Below are positions 44,639 through 54,049 of a DNA stretch of 64,000 nt, one piece after another. Positions within the stretch are counted from its first letter, which is position 1; each line of letters opens with the position of its first letter. Location of the stretch: NCBI GenBank assembly GCA_964589175.1, contig CAZPRY010000005.1, positions 62,001 through 126,000 of the forward strand, read 5' to 3'. The notes under the pieces were generated by a model. It searched no databases, had not been told where the DNA came from, and saw nothing but the letters and a program-made list of their open reading frames with translations. Source of the DNA: CAZPRY01 sp964589175 (GTDB taxonomy: Bacteria > Fidelibacterota > UBA2242). The position numbers and the translations under genes are program-made.

Positions 44639-45564
44639 GCGGCCGGTTTCTCCATTTTTTCGATAAAGTCATAAATCATACCCCAGCGCAGACCGCGGTC
44701 GGAGACGAAGATTTGCTCCAGGCCGAACTTCTGCATTACGCTGAGCGCGATCAGGGCGCCCATGGGGATGATGTCGGCCCGTTTGGGATGCAGACCGGTG
44801 ATGCTTTTGCGGGCTTCGAGCGGTCGGGAGCGAAAAAGATTGAAGAGTTTTTTGACGTCCCGAATGGTGAGGACCGATTTATGGATTTTAGTTGAATCGT
44901 AGGAAAAGAGCTGCAGGTTGACGGCCTGGAGCGTCGTGATCGTACCGCCGCAGCCGATGCCGGTCGCCTTGCCGGGTAGGATTTCGCTGCCGGGCAAACT
45001 GCCCAGAACGGCTTCCCGGGCGGTTTCGGCTTCAGCTTCGGTCATCGGATCGCCGCTGACGAACGCATCCGTGAAGCGTACGGCCCCGACGTTGTGACTC
45101 TGCATGTAGCGGATCTTCGATCCATTGTAAGCGATCAATTCGGTGCTGCCGCCGCCGATGTCGAAAACCAGCACATCGCCGTCGATTGCGGGGAATTCAT
45201 GCCGCGTGGCCACCTGCACATAGCGGGCCTCTTCTTCCCCGGAAATGATTTGCGGCTGCAATTGAATTGTGTGCGTTACGGATTCCATAAATTCGGCCGA
45301 ATTCCGGGCATCCCGCAGGGCGCTTGTGGCCCCGGCGAGGACCTGCGCTACTTCGAATTGGTCGATGACGGTTTTGTATTCCTGCAGGGTTTGCAGCGTA
45401 CGGGCTGCGGCTTCGGGCTGGATCATCCCGGTCTGCCCGACTCTGTAGCCGATGCGTGTGATCGTGCTGCGCTGAAAAAGTGGAATCAGTGCTCCGCCGC
45501 TCGTTTTTTCGAGGATCAGCAGGATAACCGAATTGGTGCCCAGATCGATAGCGGCGATTTTCAT
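44635..45564 (-). CDS. Ppx/GppA family exopolyphosphatase or ppGpp(p) phosphatase
   Basis: 309 residues, the short form of the family. It opens KIAAIDLGTNSVILLILE, with YRVGQTGMIQPEAA, VLAGATSALRDARN, ISGEEEARY, VLVFDIGGGSTELIAY and GIGCGGTITTLQAV, all typical of ASKHA-fold Ppx/GppA. It lacks the C-terminal HD-type domain. It could degrade the polymer made by the ppk1 encoded 7 kb away. The DUF72 gene lies 3 bp upstream on the same strand. Confidence 0.92.
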   Translation of the reverse strand: MKIAAIDLGTNSVILLILEKTSGGALIPLFQRSTITRIGYRVGQTGMIQPEAAARTLQTLQEYKTVIDQFEVAQVLAGATSALRDARNSAEFMESVTHTIQLQPQIISGEEEARYVQVATRHEFPAIDGDVLVFDIGGGSTELIAYNGSKIRYMQSHNVGAVRFTDAFVSGDPMTEAEAETAREAVLGSLPGSEILPGKATGIGCGGTITTLQAVNLQLFSYDSTKIHKSVLTIRDVKKLFNLFRSRPLEARKSITGLHPKRADIIPMGALIALSVMQKFGLEQIFVSDRGLRWGMIYDFIEKMEKPAA

Positions 45565-45567
45565 AGT

Positions 45568-46350
45568 TTACCCGTATAAAATATCGGACAATTCGAAGGC
45601 ATTCTCCGGCGCGTGTCCGTGATGGCAATTGTTGAAAAACAGGTAGAGTTTTTTGACCTGCGTGAGAATCCGGTAGATGCGGCTTTTCCAGTCTTCCAGC
45701 TCGCTTTTGGAGTAACGGTAATCGTAGCGATTGCCCTTGCTCTGGTCCCACCAGGTTTCGCTGTTACGGCCGTGAAAGCGCACGTAGCCGGTGTCGGACG
45801 TGACGATTTCCTGCGGCGGCAGCATATGACCCAGGGGCGGTTCGTCCACGCAGACGTAACCGATGGCGTGGTCGCTCAGCATGCGGGACACCTCCGGCAG
45901 CGCCCAACTGTCATGCCGGAATTCAACGAAGAGCGGGTCATCTTTAAGCAGTTGGCGCGTTTCGATCAGGTGCTTGCGATTCGGCGTGGTGTTTTGAAAA
46001 CCGTATGGAAATTGGGCCAGGAAACCGGAGAGTTTGCGGGATTCACGCAGCGGCATAACCGCTTCCAGTAACAGCCGGCAAGCCTCCGCATTCTCTTTGC
46101 GCGTATGCGTCGTTTCTTTGTTGACTTTGACGATAAAATCGAAATTGTCCGGCGTCTTCTCGGCCATGTGGTAAAACACAGCCGGGTGCGGAATCCGGTA
46201 ATAGGTGCTGTTGACTTCGACCGTCGAAAATTTCTGGGCGTAAAAATTCAGCATTTGCCCTTTTTCGATGCCGGGCGGGTAAAAAGGGCCGATCCAGTCC
46301 TGAAAACTGTAGCCCGAAGTTCCGAGGCGAATTTTATCTGTTTCGATCAT
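45568..46350 (-). CDS. DUF72 (YecE-like) TIM-barrel protein
   Basis: 260 residues. It opens RLGTSGYSFQDWIGPFYPPG, has NSTYYRIPH, LGHMLPP, TGYVRFHGRN and YLFFNNCHHGHAPENA, all features of DUF72. The function of this widespread family is not established. It ends 3 bp before ppx/gppA and its start overlaps the end of the glycosyltransferase gene by 17 bp, so it may be carried on the polysaccharide transcript. Confidence 0.9.
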   Translation of the reverse strand: MIETDKIRLGTSGYSFQDWIGPFYPPGIEKGQMLNFYAQKFSTVEVNSTYYRIPHPAVFYHMAEKTPDNFDFIVKVNKETTHTRKENAEACRLLLEAVMPLRESRKLSGFLAQFPYGFQNTTPNRKHLIETRQLLKDDPLFVEFRHDSWALPEVSRMLSDHAIGYVCVDEPPLGHMLPPQEIVTSDTGYVRFHGRNSETWWDQSKGNRYDYRYSKSELEDWKSRIYRILTQVKKLYLFFNNCHHGHAPENAFELSDILYG

Positions 46351-47305
46351 CGTGTATAGCCCGGGATAATCCGTGTAAGAGCGCCGACGCCATGAGTAAT
46401 TTCACGATTCCGTTGGATAAAGGAAACGGAATTATGCGGTAAACGGCCAGCATCAGGATTCGGAATACCCGATTCTTGAGGATGAAACCGGCGGCCAGTT
46501 TAAAGGGATTATAAAACTGTTCGGGAAAAATGGCCCGGCAATCCAGAAAGTTAGCGCCATAGAGTGAGATGAGGCCGGGGTGTTTGCGCAGGAGGTACGG
46601 AACGACCGTCCGCCCGAAATTTTCGATATTCTCAAGCGCGGTCTCGATGGGGCGGTAATGGTGATGAATGGCCCGGATTTCCGATGCATAAAAGAATCTT
46701 CCCCGGAAATGTTTGCTGAGCCGGTAGGAGAACTCGGTATCCTCGCCGCCGTAGACTTTGATCTTTTCATCGAAAAGCGGAACTTTGTTGAGAGCGCTCC
46801 TCTTCAGCGAAGTGTTGTTGAACAGAAAGGCCCGAAACGGGAGCGGCTGCCCGGTGGGAATTTTCTGGGCGCCGCGCGGGGCTTCGTAGAGGTAACGCTG
46901 GTATTTGTCGACGGGAGTCTCCGGCGCCGGAGCGGTAGAGCCAAGCACGCCGATTACATTTTTAGGATGATGGCGTGCGGCGATTTTTTCAAGGTAATCG
47001 GTTGTCACCTCCAGGTCGCTGTCCAGGAAAACCAGGATATCGCCCCGCGCTTCACGGATACCGCTGTTACGCGCCGCCGCCAGTCCGCGATTGCGGTCGT
47101 GTTCGATAATGCGGGTGTTGACGGGCAGTTCAAGGGTTTGCAGCGTCGGCCGGAATTCATCCGTGGACCCGTCGTTGACAATCAGCAATTCAAATCTGGT
47201 AGCCGGATAGGTCTGCCGCGTGAACGGTAAAAGGCAATAATGGAGCATGTTGGCGGAATTGTACACCGGGATGATGATGGAGATGAAGGGCTGATTCTTG
47301 CTCAT
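46334..47305 (-). CDS. Family 2 glycosyltransferase
   Basis: 323 residues from the ATG at 47305, which overlaps the upstream stop in an ATGA; the frame extends 16 codons further but inside the preceding gene. It has the GT-A start PFISIIIPVYNSANML, then ELLIVNDGSTDEF, RNRGLAAARNSGI, DSD (LVFLDSDLEV) as the metal site and a GGEDTEFSYRL acceptor-side motif. About 60 hydrophobic-basic residues at the C-terminus suggest membrane association. It is the last gene of the polysaccharide run. Confidence 0.9.
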   Translation of the reverse strand: MSKNQPFISIIIPVYNSANMLHYCLLPFTRQTYPATRFELLIVNDGSTDEFRPTLQTLELPVNTRIIEHDRNRGLAAARNSGIREARGDILVFLDSDLEVTTDYLEKIAARHHPKNVIGVLGSTAPAPETPVDKYQRYLYEAPRGAQKIPTGQPLPFRAFLFNNTSLKRSALNKVPLFDEKIKVYGGEDTEFSYRLSKHFRGRFFYASEIRAIHHHYRPIETALENIENFGRTVVPYLLRKHPGLISLYGANFLDCRAIFPEQFYNPFKLAAGFILKNRVFRILMLAVYRIIPFPLSNGIVKLLMASALLHGLSRAIHDDRNR

Positions 47306-48366
47306 ATTTCCGACTGTAAAATGTTTTCGAGTTGATCGATGATGCCCGGCCAATCATATTCTTTCACGGTTTTCAGTCCCTCATCCCGCAGACGCGCCCG
47401 CAATGCGCCGTCATGAAGAAGGGTCTGCAAAGCTGCCTGGCTGGCGTCAAGATCTCCGATGGGAACAAGCAGCGCGTTGCTCTCATGCTGCAGAAATTCC
47501 TGCACGCCGCGATTCCGCCAGGCGACGACGCTGCAGCCGCAGGCCATGGCCTCCATGACCGGCAGGCCCCAGCCTTCCCAGCGGCTGGTATGCAGCAGGA
47601 TTTTGGCGGAATTGTAGAGCTCGCGCAGTTCGGCAACCGAAGGCCGGATTCTCAGTTCGATCCATTTCGGGAAGCGATGAACCGGCTGACGCGCGGCGAC
47701 TATGACAACCCTGCATTCGGGGTAATTTCGTTTAAGAGAGCGTAGAATATTCAGCCCCGCGCGCGCGCCTTTGATGCGATGGGGATGGTACAGGAAGATC
47801 ACGTCGAACGGGCGGGCTTGGTTTGTTTCGGTGAGATAAAATTCATCCGGGTCGATAGCGTTTCCCAGCGGGCCGAAGCCCTGTTCGCCCAGAAGGGCCA
47901 GTTCATCGATAATCCACTGCGAGATGGCGATTTTCTTTAACGGCAGCCGGTAGGTTTGCAGGATTTTCGCGGCGTTGCTGAAGTAGGTTTCGAAACTTTG
48001 CAGCAGGTAGAATTTCCGGCCGTGAATTTCCGGCAGATCAAGCACCGCCGCGGCGGTCTGCCAACCCACCGCGACAACCGCGTCGCCCTCGGGAATATAG
48101 CGGGAAGTGACCTGTTTGACGACCAGGACGTTTACCTCGGGAGCGGGCGTATAGTACAGTTCCTCGGCGACATGGTTCAACTTGTCGAGTAAGCCGGAAA
48201 GTTTCTTTTTCAGATCATAGAATCGGTTCCCCGTTTTCAATTCCAGCGGATAAACGAGGGTGACGGCGTGCCCGCGCTGTGCCAGGCGATTGGCATATTC
48301 CTGGACGATTTTGACGCCGCCCATTGGAATACGGATGAATCCGGGCAAAATGAAAGTGATTCTCAT
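47302..48366 (-). CDS. GT4-type glycosyltransferase
   Basis: 354 residues with the GT-B fold. GGVKIVQEYANRLAQRGH marks the N-terminal Rossmann domain. The C-terminal domain has VIFLYHPHRIKGA, ILLHTSRWEGWGLPVMEAMACGCSVVA and NALLVPIGD, giving the E-x7-E type donor site of family 4. It overlaps both neighbours by 4 bp (ATGA), so the genes are translated as a coupled run. Sugar specificity is unknown. Confidence 0.9.
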   Translation of the reverse strand: MRITFILPGFIRIPMGGVKIVQEYANRLAQRGHAVTLVYPLELKTGNRFYDLKKKLSGLLDKLNHVAEELYYTPAPEVNVLVVKQVTSRYIPEGDAVVAVGWQTAAAVLDLPEIHGRKFYLLQSFETYFSNAAKILQTYRLPLKKIAISQWIIDELALLGEQGFGPLGNAIDPDEFYLTETNQARPFDVIFLYHPHRIKGARAGLNILRSLKRNYPECRVVIVAARQPVHRFPKWIELRIRPSVAELRELYNSAKILLHTSRWEGWGLPVMEAMACGCSVVAWRNRGVQEFLQHESNALLVPIGDLDASQAALQTLLHDGALRARLRDEGLKTVKEYDWPGIIDQLENILQSEI

Positions 48367-49448
48367 GTGAGTTCCACCCCGATTGCGCGGTAATATTCAT
48401 AGAGTTTCTGCACGACGTTGCGGTAGTCGTGGTACTTCTCGACCCACTCGTGGCTGGCGCTGCTCATCTGCCGGAGCAGTTCAGGGTGTTCGATGACCTC
48501 GATCAGTTTTTCCTTCAGGTCGGAAGCGTGTACGTTCAGGAACGGATGGTCCGGGATGAAGGCCTCGTAGGTCGGATTCAGATAGGTTCCGCAGACGATG
48601 CCCATCGACAACGCCTCCAGCGAATTCATGCCGTAGCCCCAGGCGTGATCGGTGATCTGGTCGATATAAATGTCGGCCTGCGCTTTGAGGCGCATGGCTT
48701 CCTCGTGCGGCATATTTTCGATAAAAATGAAACGAATCCCGTGGCTCTGTTCCAGTTCCCGGCAGATACGTATGATCTCGTCCGAACCCTTGACTTTGCG
48801 ATTGGTGGTGGCGTGACAGATGGTGATCGGATCGCCGGTGCCGCGCCTGACTTCGAAGGATTTGACATCGAAGGGCAGGAAAAGGTATTTCAGGTTTGGG
48901 TGCCGGAAGGTCAGGTCGAATTCATTGGTCAGGTTCAAATCGCTGAGTTCGTCCATAACCGGGATGACGCCGCGGTTGCGCATGTCCTGACCGTGGTAAT
49001 GGCAAATAATCTTTTTACCGGCGGCCTTCAGCCTGCGCGCGAAAGCGCCGTTGCGGTAGAAATCGGTGCCCCATTCGAAATGATATACATCGAAATCGTC
49101 CAGGTGGAACTCGCGAATGGCCTTTTCAATTCTTGGCTTCCAGAGCAATTCGCGCAGCCGGATCAGCCCTTTTTGCCAAGCGGGCGGGTTCCAGACGGGC
49201 GGATTGCCGCCGATGTCTTCCCAGGGTGTGCGGTGTTCCAGGTGCCGGGTCATCCAGACCCGCGTCTTGATAAACCAGGGCTTGGCCGCGACGAGAGGCA
49301 GGTTGAGCTGGATGTCGTTCTCATAACCGCCGGCGGTTTCGAAGAAGGTAACAAAGCGGCATTCGTGGCCGTTCATTTCGTGGGCTCGTTTCCAGAATGA
49401 AAGCACCCCGACCGTATTTTCGGGCGATATGTAGAGGATTTTGGTCAT
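48363..49448 (-). CDS. GT-B glycosyltransferase
   Basis: 361 residues. The N-terminal half has ILYISPENTVGVLSFWKRAHEMNGHE and YHFEWGTDFYRNG; the C-terminal half has ITICHATTNRKVKGSDEIIRIC and DITDHAWGYGMNSLEALSMG-type motifs (shared E in NSLEALSMG). It is related to GT4 but less typical. 4-bp overlaps join it to both neighbours. Confidence 0.82.
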   Translation of the reverse strand: MTKILYISPENTVGVLSFWKRAHEMNGHECRFVTFFETAGGYENDIQLNLPLVAAKPWFIKTRVWMTRHLEHRTPWEDIGGNPPVWNPPAWQKGLIRLRELLWKPRIEKAIREFHLDDFDVYHFEWGTDFYRNGAFARRLKAAGKKIICHYHGQDMRNRGVIPVMDELSDLNLTNEFDLTFRHPNLKYLFLPFDVKSFEVRRGTGDPITICHATTNRKVKGSDEIIRICRELEQSHGIRFIFIENMPHEEAMRLKAQADIYIDQITDHAWGYGMNSLEALSMGIVCGTYLNPTYEAFIPDHPFLNVHASDLKEKLIEVIEHPELLRQMSSASHEWVEKYHDYRNVVQKLYEYYRAIGVELT

Positions 49449-50563
49449 GGCGCTAATTTACGATAAATGTTCAAAAGACGTTTTTCCATCGGCGACCAGT
49501 TGTATTTTTGGGTGACGGCGGCCTGCCCGCGTTGGCCCATTTCACGCATCAGGCCGGGATTCCGTAACAAACGCAGAATCGTTTTGCCTAGATTTTGGGC
49601 TGTCGGCGGATCGACGATCAAACCCGCGCCGGTTTTCTCAACGAAAATTTCGATGGAGGGTACCCGGCAGCCCAGCACCGGAATACCCATCGCCATGAAT
49701 TCGAAGGGCTTGATCTGGATCGAGCGTTTGAAGGACTCGTTGGGCGCCATCGAAGACAGGCCGATGGTCGCCGTTTGCAGCAATTCCGGGATTTTCTCGT
49801 AGGGCACCGGCGGCCGGAATTCAACGACATCCTGTAACTGCAGGCGGGTCACGATTGCATCCAGGCGTGCTTTATAAAGATCGCTGATGCCGCCCACGAT
49901 GACCAGCCGGGCGGACGGAAATTCTTTTTTTACTTCAACCATGGCTTCGATCATCACATCGATGTTGCGGGCCGGGACCAGCTGCCCGGGGTAGAGTATT
50001 ATCGGCGGGCCGGTCTTCGGTTCGGCCGCCGGGAAAAAAGCGAGGCGCGGAAAGTTGTAAATTAAAGAAATTTCTTTTCGAAAGGGCCGAAATCCGGCGG
50101 CCACCCAGGGCGTTACCGTGATCACGTGATCGACGAATCGCGAACAGAACCACTCGAGTCCCTGGGCGATCATAGCCGGCAAAAACGTAACGAATTTCGA
50201 ATGCCGTGAGAACTCGGTGAAATAATAGTAAATCGTCTCGTGTGCATCGTAAATCACCTTGCGGCCGAAGCGGTATTTGAGTAGGAGCGCCAGCGGCAGG
50301 AATTCGAATTCGTGAATATGATAAATATCTGCGTGTAGGTTTTTGGCGAGGCGATAGGCGCGCCACAGGTTGGCGAAAAAACCGCCTTGCCGGAATAGGC
50401 GAAACTGCACACCGTCTTTGGCCTCGATCGGGAGCCGGTCCGGCGCGACCAGGTAAACCTGTTCGTATTCCTTGGCCAGCGAGCGCAATTCCTTGTAAAA
50501 AATGCGGTCATCCAGGGGATGGTGACCGACGGTAATATGGCAGATGCGCACTGATCGTTTCAT
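49445..50563 (-). CDS. GT4-type glycosyltransferase
   Basis: 372 residues with the GT-B fold. It opens ICHITVGHHPLDDRIFYKELRSLAKE, a start common among GT4 enzymes of polysaccharide clusters. IYHIHEFEFLPLALLLKY and VIYDAHETIYYY follow; the C-terminal domain has PGQLVPARNIDVMIEAM, SSMAPNESFKRSIQIKPFEFMAMGIPVLG and GLIVDPP. The start shares one base with the flippase stop (TAATG). Confidence 0.9.
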   Translation of the reverse strand: MKRSVRICHITVGHHPLDDRIFYKELRSLAKEYEQVYLVAPDRLPIEAKDGVQFRLFRQGGFFANLWRAYRLAKNLHADIYHIHEFEFLPLALLLKYRFGRKVIYDAHETIYYYFTEFSRHSKFVTFLPAMIAQGLEWFCSRFVDHVITVTPWVAAGFRPFRKEISLIYNFPRLAFFPAAEPKTGPPIILYPGQLVPARNIDVMIEAMVEVKKEFPSARLVIVGGISDLYKARLDAIVTRLQLQDVVEFRPPVPYEKIPELLQTATIGLSSMAPNESFKRSIQIKPFEFMAMGIPVLGCRVPSIEIFVEKTGAGLIVDPPTAQNLGKTILRLLRNPGLMREMGQRGQAAVTQKYNWSPMEKRLLNIYRKLAP

Positions 50564-52011
50564 TATTTTTTCCGGAACGGAATTAATCCTTTGATAGCTT
50601 CGATCTCCGCTTTCTTGAAAAACCCCAGAATTTTCAAAATAATGGGAAAGGCGATTACAATGAGGATTTTCAGGGGAACCGTCATTTCAAAGAGGTAGAG
50701 CGGCACGACCGCCGCGAACGCCAGGACGAATAACATCGCAACCCGCGCGTATTCATAGGGTACTCTGAAAAGTCGCTGTGAGATGAAATGCATAACGAGG
50801 GCGAGCGTGAAATAGCCGCAAACCGAGGCCGTCGCTGAGCCGTAAAGTCCCAGCAGCGGGATCAGAATAAAATTCAATCCCACGTTGACCGCCGCGGCCA
50901 GGATCGTGACGTAGGCCAGGTAGCGGGTTTTCTTTTCGAAATAGACGCCCGGCAGGAAAACCAGGTTGATGCCGTAGAAAACGTAAGCCAGCAGGAAAAG
51001 CGGCACCAGCAATTCGTAGCCCCAGTAATCCGGCCCAATCAGATAAGTGCTGCCGATTTTGAAGGACACGATCTCTTTGATGAAAAGACTGATAATCACC
51101 CAGAATCCGAGCGATACAGCCGCGAAATAGGTCAAAACGCGCGCAAAGACCGGCCGCGAGGTATCTTGTGGGCCGGCCTTCATAAAGAAGGGCTGCCAGG
51201 CGTAATAAAACGCCGTAGCGACGAGCTGGATGAAAATTCCCAGCTTAAAATAGGCGCTGAATATACCGACGGCTTCGCGGTCGAGCAGCACTTCGATAAT
51301 TTTGCGGTTGAGCATCTCCATGGCGGCTGTGGCCAGCCCCATCGGGATGAACGGCAGCCCGAAGAGCAGCAGGTCTTTAGCCAGTGAGCCCGAAAAGGTA
51401 AAGCGGATTTTCAGGAAAGTGACTGCGTAAATCGCGACGGCCGTGACGGCGGATGCGATCAGAGTCGCCTGGAAAACGCCGATAACGCCGGTTTTCAGCA
51501 CGGTCAGGTAATAAATATTGAGACCCAGGGTCAGGATCACGTTCAGCATGCGCAGGGCGATGAAGCGCACCGGGCGGCCTTCCATTCGTAAAAGCGCAAA
51601 AGGCACGCGGATGATGCAGTCGAGGTAAAGAATCAGCGCGGCGTATTTGATGAGAATATAATCGCCGCCCATCAATATCTGCCCGATCGGTCGGTAGAGG
51701 AAATAGACCGTGGCGCTGAAAACCATACTCACCGCCAGCACCATCCAGATTGCCGTCGATAATACCTTGCTCTTTTGCTTCGGATCGTCATCTTCACCGT
51801 AGAAGCGCATGAGCGCCGAATCCAGCCCGAAATTGTAGATGTGGTTCATGAAGGCCAGGAAGGCGAAGACCAGCGCCACCAGTCCGTATTCCGCCGCACT
51901 CAATTGGTTGGTATAGAGCGGCAGAAGCAGGAATGTGACCAGGCGGGTGGTGATATAGCCGACGCCGTAAATCATGGTATGTTGTGTCAGCGAACGAATA
52001 TTAGTCGACAT
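50563..52011 (-). CDS. Oligosaccharide flippase (Wzx/MATE-like)
   Basis: 482 residues with about 14 hydrophobic segments. It opens IRSLTQHTMIYGVGYITTRLVTFLLLPLYTNQLSAAEYG, the usual start of polysaccharide_synt flippases, which move lipid-linked sugar units across the inner membrane. First gene of a tightly packed run with the four glycosyltransferases. No polymerase (Wzy), chain-length regulator or initiating phosphosugar transferase is in the window. Confidence 0.9.
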   Translation of the reverse strand: MSTNIRSLTQHTMIYGVGYITTRLVTFLLLPLYTNQLSAAEYGLVALVFAFLAFMNHIYNFGLDSALMRFYGEDDDPKQKSKVLSTAIWMVLAVSMVFSATVYFLYRPIGQILMGGDYILIKYAALILYLDCIIRVPFALLRMEGRPVRFIALRMLNVILTLGLNIYYLTVLKTGVIGVFQATLIASAVTAVAIYAVTFLKIRFTFSGSLAKDLLLFGLPFIPMGLATAAMEMLNRKIIEVLLDREAVGIFSAYFKLGIFIQLVATAFYYAWQPFFMKAGPQDTSRPVFARVLTYFAAVSLGFWVIISLFIKEIVSFKIGSTYLIGPDYWGYELLVPLFLLAYVFYGINLVFLPGVYFEKKTRYLAYVTILAAAVNVGLNFILIPLLGLYGSATASVCGYFTLALVMHFISQRLFRVPYEYARVAMLFVLAFAAVVPLYLFEMTVPLKILIVIAFPIILKILGFFKKAEIEAIKGLIPFRKK

Positions 52012-52113
52012 GAAATCCCTTTGCTAATAAAAGAAAAAATACCCGAATAAAACAAGCAATTAAAATGGATGTGCGCCGTAAAATTGGAACAAGAATGGGT
52101 GTATCCAGATTCC

Positions 52114-53082
52114 TTATAAATCCAGGTAAAGCGTATCTCTGAGAATTCCGCTGGACCCGAAACCTTCCTTGAAACGGCCGAGACCGAAATTGGGTTCCAT
52201 GTCGACGGTGAAGATACCGAAATCGAGATACTTAAAGCCTCTTTCGATGCAATTGTTGATGATATGATAAAAAAGGAGATTGACGCCGCGGTACTGCTGG
52301 CGCTCCTCGTTGTGGCTGATATAGAAGGCCAGCGAGACATCCTGGTTGCAGTCGAACATCACGACGCCCGCGACCATCTCCAGGCCGACATAGGCGCCGA
52401 AAAGATGGATTTCGTCCGGGTACATATCTTTCAGCCGGATCAATTCTTCGAGTGTATGGGTCGGCTGCACGCCGTGGCGGATTTTCAGGTTTTTCTTCAG
52501 GATCTGATAGAAAATGTCATACTCTTCGGATTTACGCACCTCCACGCCGAGTCGCATGGCGCGCCGGAAGGCGGTGCGGTTGGTCTGCTTGAACTTGCGG
52601 ACATTGTCGTCTATGTTGTTCTCGATGCAGACGATGCTGGAGACTTCGCGCTTGACGTAGTCGAAACCGTTGCGGATCAGGGCGAAGTCGATGTAATTCG
52701 ACAGGCGGTGGTTGTAGATAATCGGCGGCAGAGTGATGATGATTTTTTCGAGGCTTTCCTTTTTAGCCTGCCGGATCAGCATTTCCACCAGGACATGCGC
52801 GTCGGCGATGGGCAAGCCCTCCCTGAAGACGAAACCGCCGTAGCTGGCGCCGCGATGGGATTGCAGGGTTTCCTTGTCGTACCAGTGGCCCCGCACGGCC
52901 GGAAAGAGGGCGAAAATTTCATCCTTTTGCATGAACATATAGGAGTTGTCCTGGAAGCGGCCTTCGGGGTGATAGGATCCAAATTTACGCGTATGAAACA
53001 TGGTTCCGTTGACGCTCTCTTTGACGAACTTATCCCATTTGTCGGTGAATTCCGGTCTGAATTTCTGAATGGATAAAGACAT
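52114..53082 (-). CDS. FemAB/GNAT-like acyltransferase
   Basis: 322 residues from the ATG at 53082, preferred over 53118 because GCGAGGG sits about 6 bases upstream. Two tandem GNAT-fold halves: the first has NGTMFHTRKFGSYHPEGRF and HRGASYGGFVF; the second has KFKQTNRTAFRRAMRLGVEVR, FGAYVGLEMVAGVVMFD and RGVNLLFYHIINNCIERGFKYLDFG. This layout fits FemAB-like peptidyl or aminoacyl transferases and is often found at polysaccharide loci. It lies 102 bp upstream of the flippase. Confidence 0.8.
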   Translation of the reverse strand: MSLSIQKFRPEFTDKWDKFVKESVNGTMFHTRKFGSYHPEGRFQDNSYMFMQKDEIFALFPAVRGHWYDKETLQSHRGASYGGFVFREGLPIADAHVLVEMLIRQAKKESLEKIIITLPPIIYNHRLSNYIDFALIRNGFDYVKREVSSIVCIENNIDDNVRKFKQTNRTAFRRAMRLGVEVRKSEEYDIFYQILKKNLKIRHGVQPTHTLEELIRLKDMYPDEIHLFGAYVGLEMVAGVVMFDCNQDVSLAFYISHNEERQQYRGVNLLFYHIINNCIERGFKYLDFGIFTVDMEPNFGLGRFKEGFGSSGILRDTLYLDL

Positions 53083-53247
53083 AAACCCTCGCTTAAATCG
53101 GATGGAATTTACGGGCATGTCATCGGGATGTCAAAAGATTTTCTCCGGATATTTCCGGCGCAGGCAGCAATATGCCGGGTAAAAAGTATTGCATCAGTTG
53201 CCCAGGTTTTGTAATCTTTGTTAACGAGTTTGTATAGGAGTGGGAAA

Positions 53248-53958
53248 ATGAATCGTGGCATGGTTCTGTTTTTTCTGATGATTGTTTTGTTTCAAACTTG
53301 TGAAAAGAAAGCAGCGAAGCCTGCTGAAAGAGTGGATTCTGTAACAGTGACCGATCGGTCGCCGGCGATACCCGGGATGAAAAAGAAAGAAGCCGTTACT
53401 TTGGACACGACGATTGTTAGCGAAGAAGACACAGCCGGTCTGGATACAACGATCATCCGAAATGTCGATCTGACCGGCGATTCGGTGGCCGATTCGGTCG
53501 TGCTGAACCTGCATATCACCAGCTGGAACGAGCCCGTAACTTGGGAATTCTGTATTCTGCATGATCGCGATACGCTGTTTCGGGAAAAAGGTAATGATAC
53601 GCGAATCGATAAAATTTTCGGTGACCCCGAATTTATGAACAGATGCGACAGTTACCTCGAATGCAAAAAGAGATGGTATCTTGAAAGGATGCTTCAACAG
53701 TATGTTGATACCATTGAGCCGAGTGACGAACGCCGGGAAGGACTTCGTATCCACGGAAAACTTTATGCCGAGATGGAGCATAGCGAGTATGGACCGAGCC
53801 GGGAAGAAGCGCTGGCCAACTGGCAATGGCTGTGGGATTATTATGCCGATAAAACCATGATCGGATTTGCATTTTTCAGGGATCCTTTAGGGGCTCTTTC
53901 CCCACTGTTAGTTTTTCACCCGAAATTGGGCAAGTACGTGCCTATCTACCATCAATGA
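53248..53958 (+). CDS. Putative lipoprotein, tandem paralogue 1
   Basis: 236 residues from the ATG at 53248, which has AGGAG 8 bases upstream; the longer frame to 53218 lacks this. A short hydrophobic N-terminus ends LFQTC near residue 17, a non-canonical lipobox. A 40-residue spacer rich in T/D/E/K follows, then a compact domain with VDLTGDSV, LNLHITSWNEPVTWEF, GDPEFM, YLECKKRWYLE, YAEMEHSEYGP, EEALANWQWL and HPKLGKYVPIYH. I do not recognise the family. The gene at 54050 is a clear duplicate. Confidence 0.75.
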   Translation: MNRGMVLFFLMIVLFQTCEKKAAKPAERVDSVTVTDRSPAIPGMKKKEAVTLDTTIVSEEDTAGLDTTIIRNVDLTGDSVADSVVLNLHITSWNEPVTWEFCILHDRDTLFREKGNDTRIDKIFGDPEFMNRCDSYLECKKRWYLERMLQQYVDTIEPSDERREGLRIHGKLYAEMEHSEYGPSREEALANWQWLWDYYADKTMIGFAFFRDPLGALSPLLVFHPKLGKYVPIYHQ

Positions 53959-54049
53959 GCCATCCGTCGTATCCCGATACATGAAGGATTGTATTCATGG
54001 GAAATCTTTATAATATCGCTCCAAGACCAGTGATGAAACAGGAGGGGAA

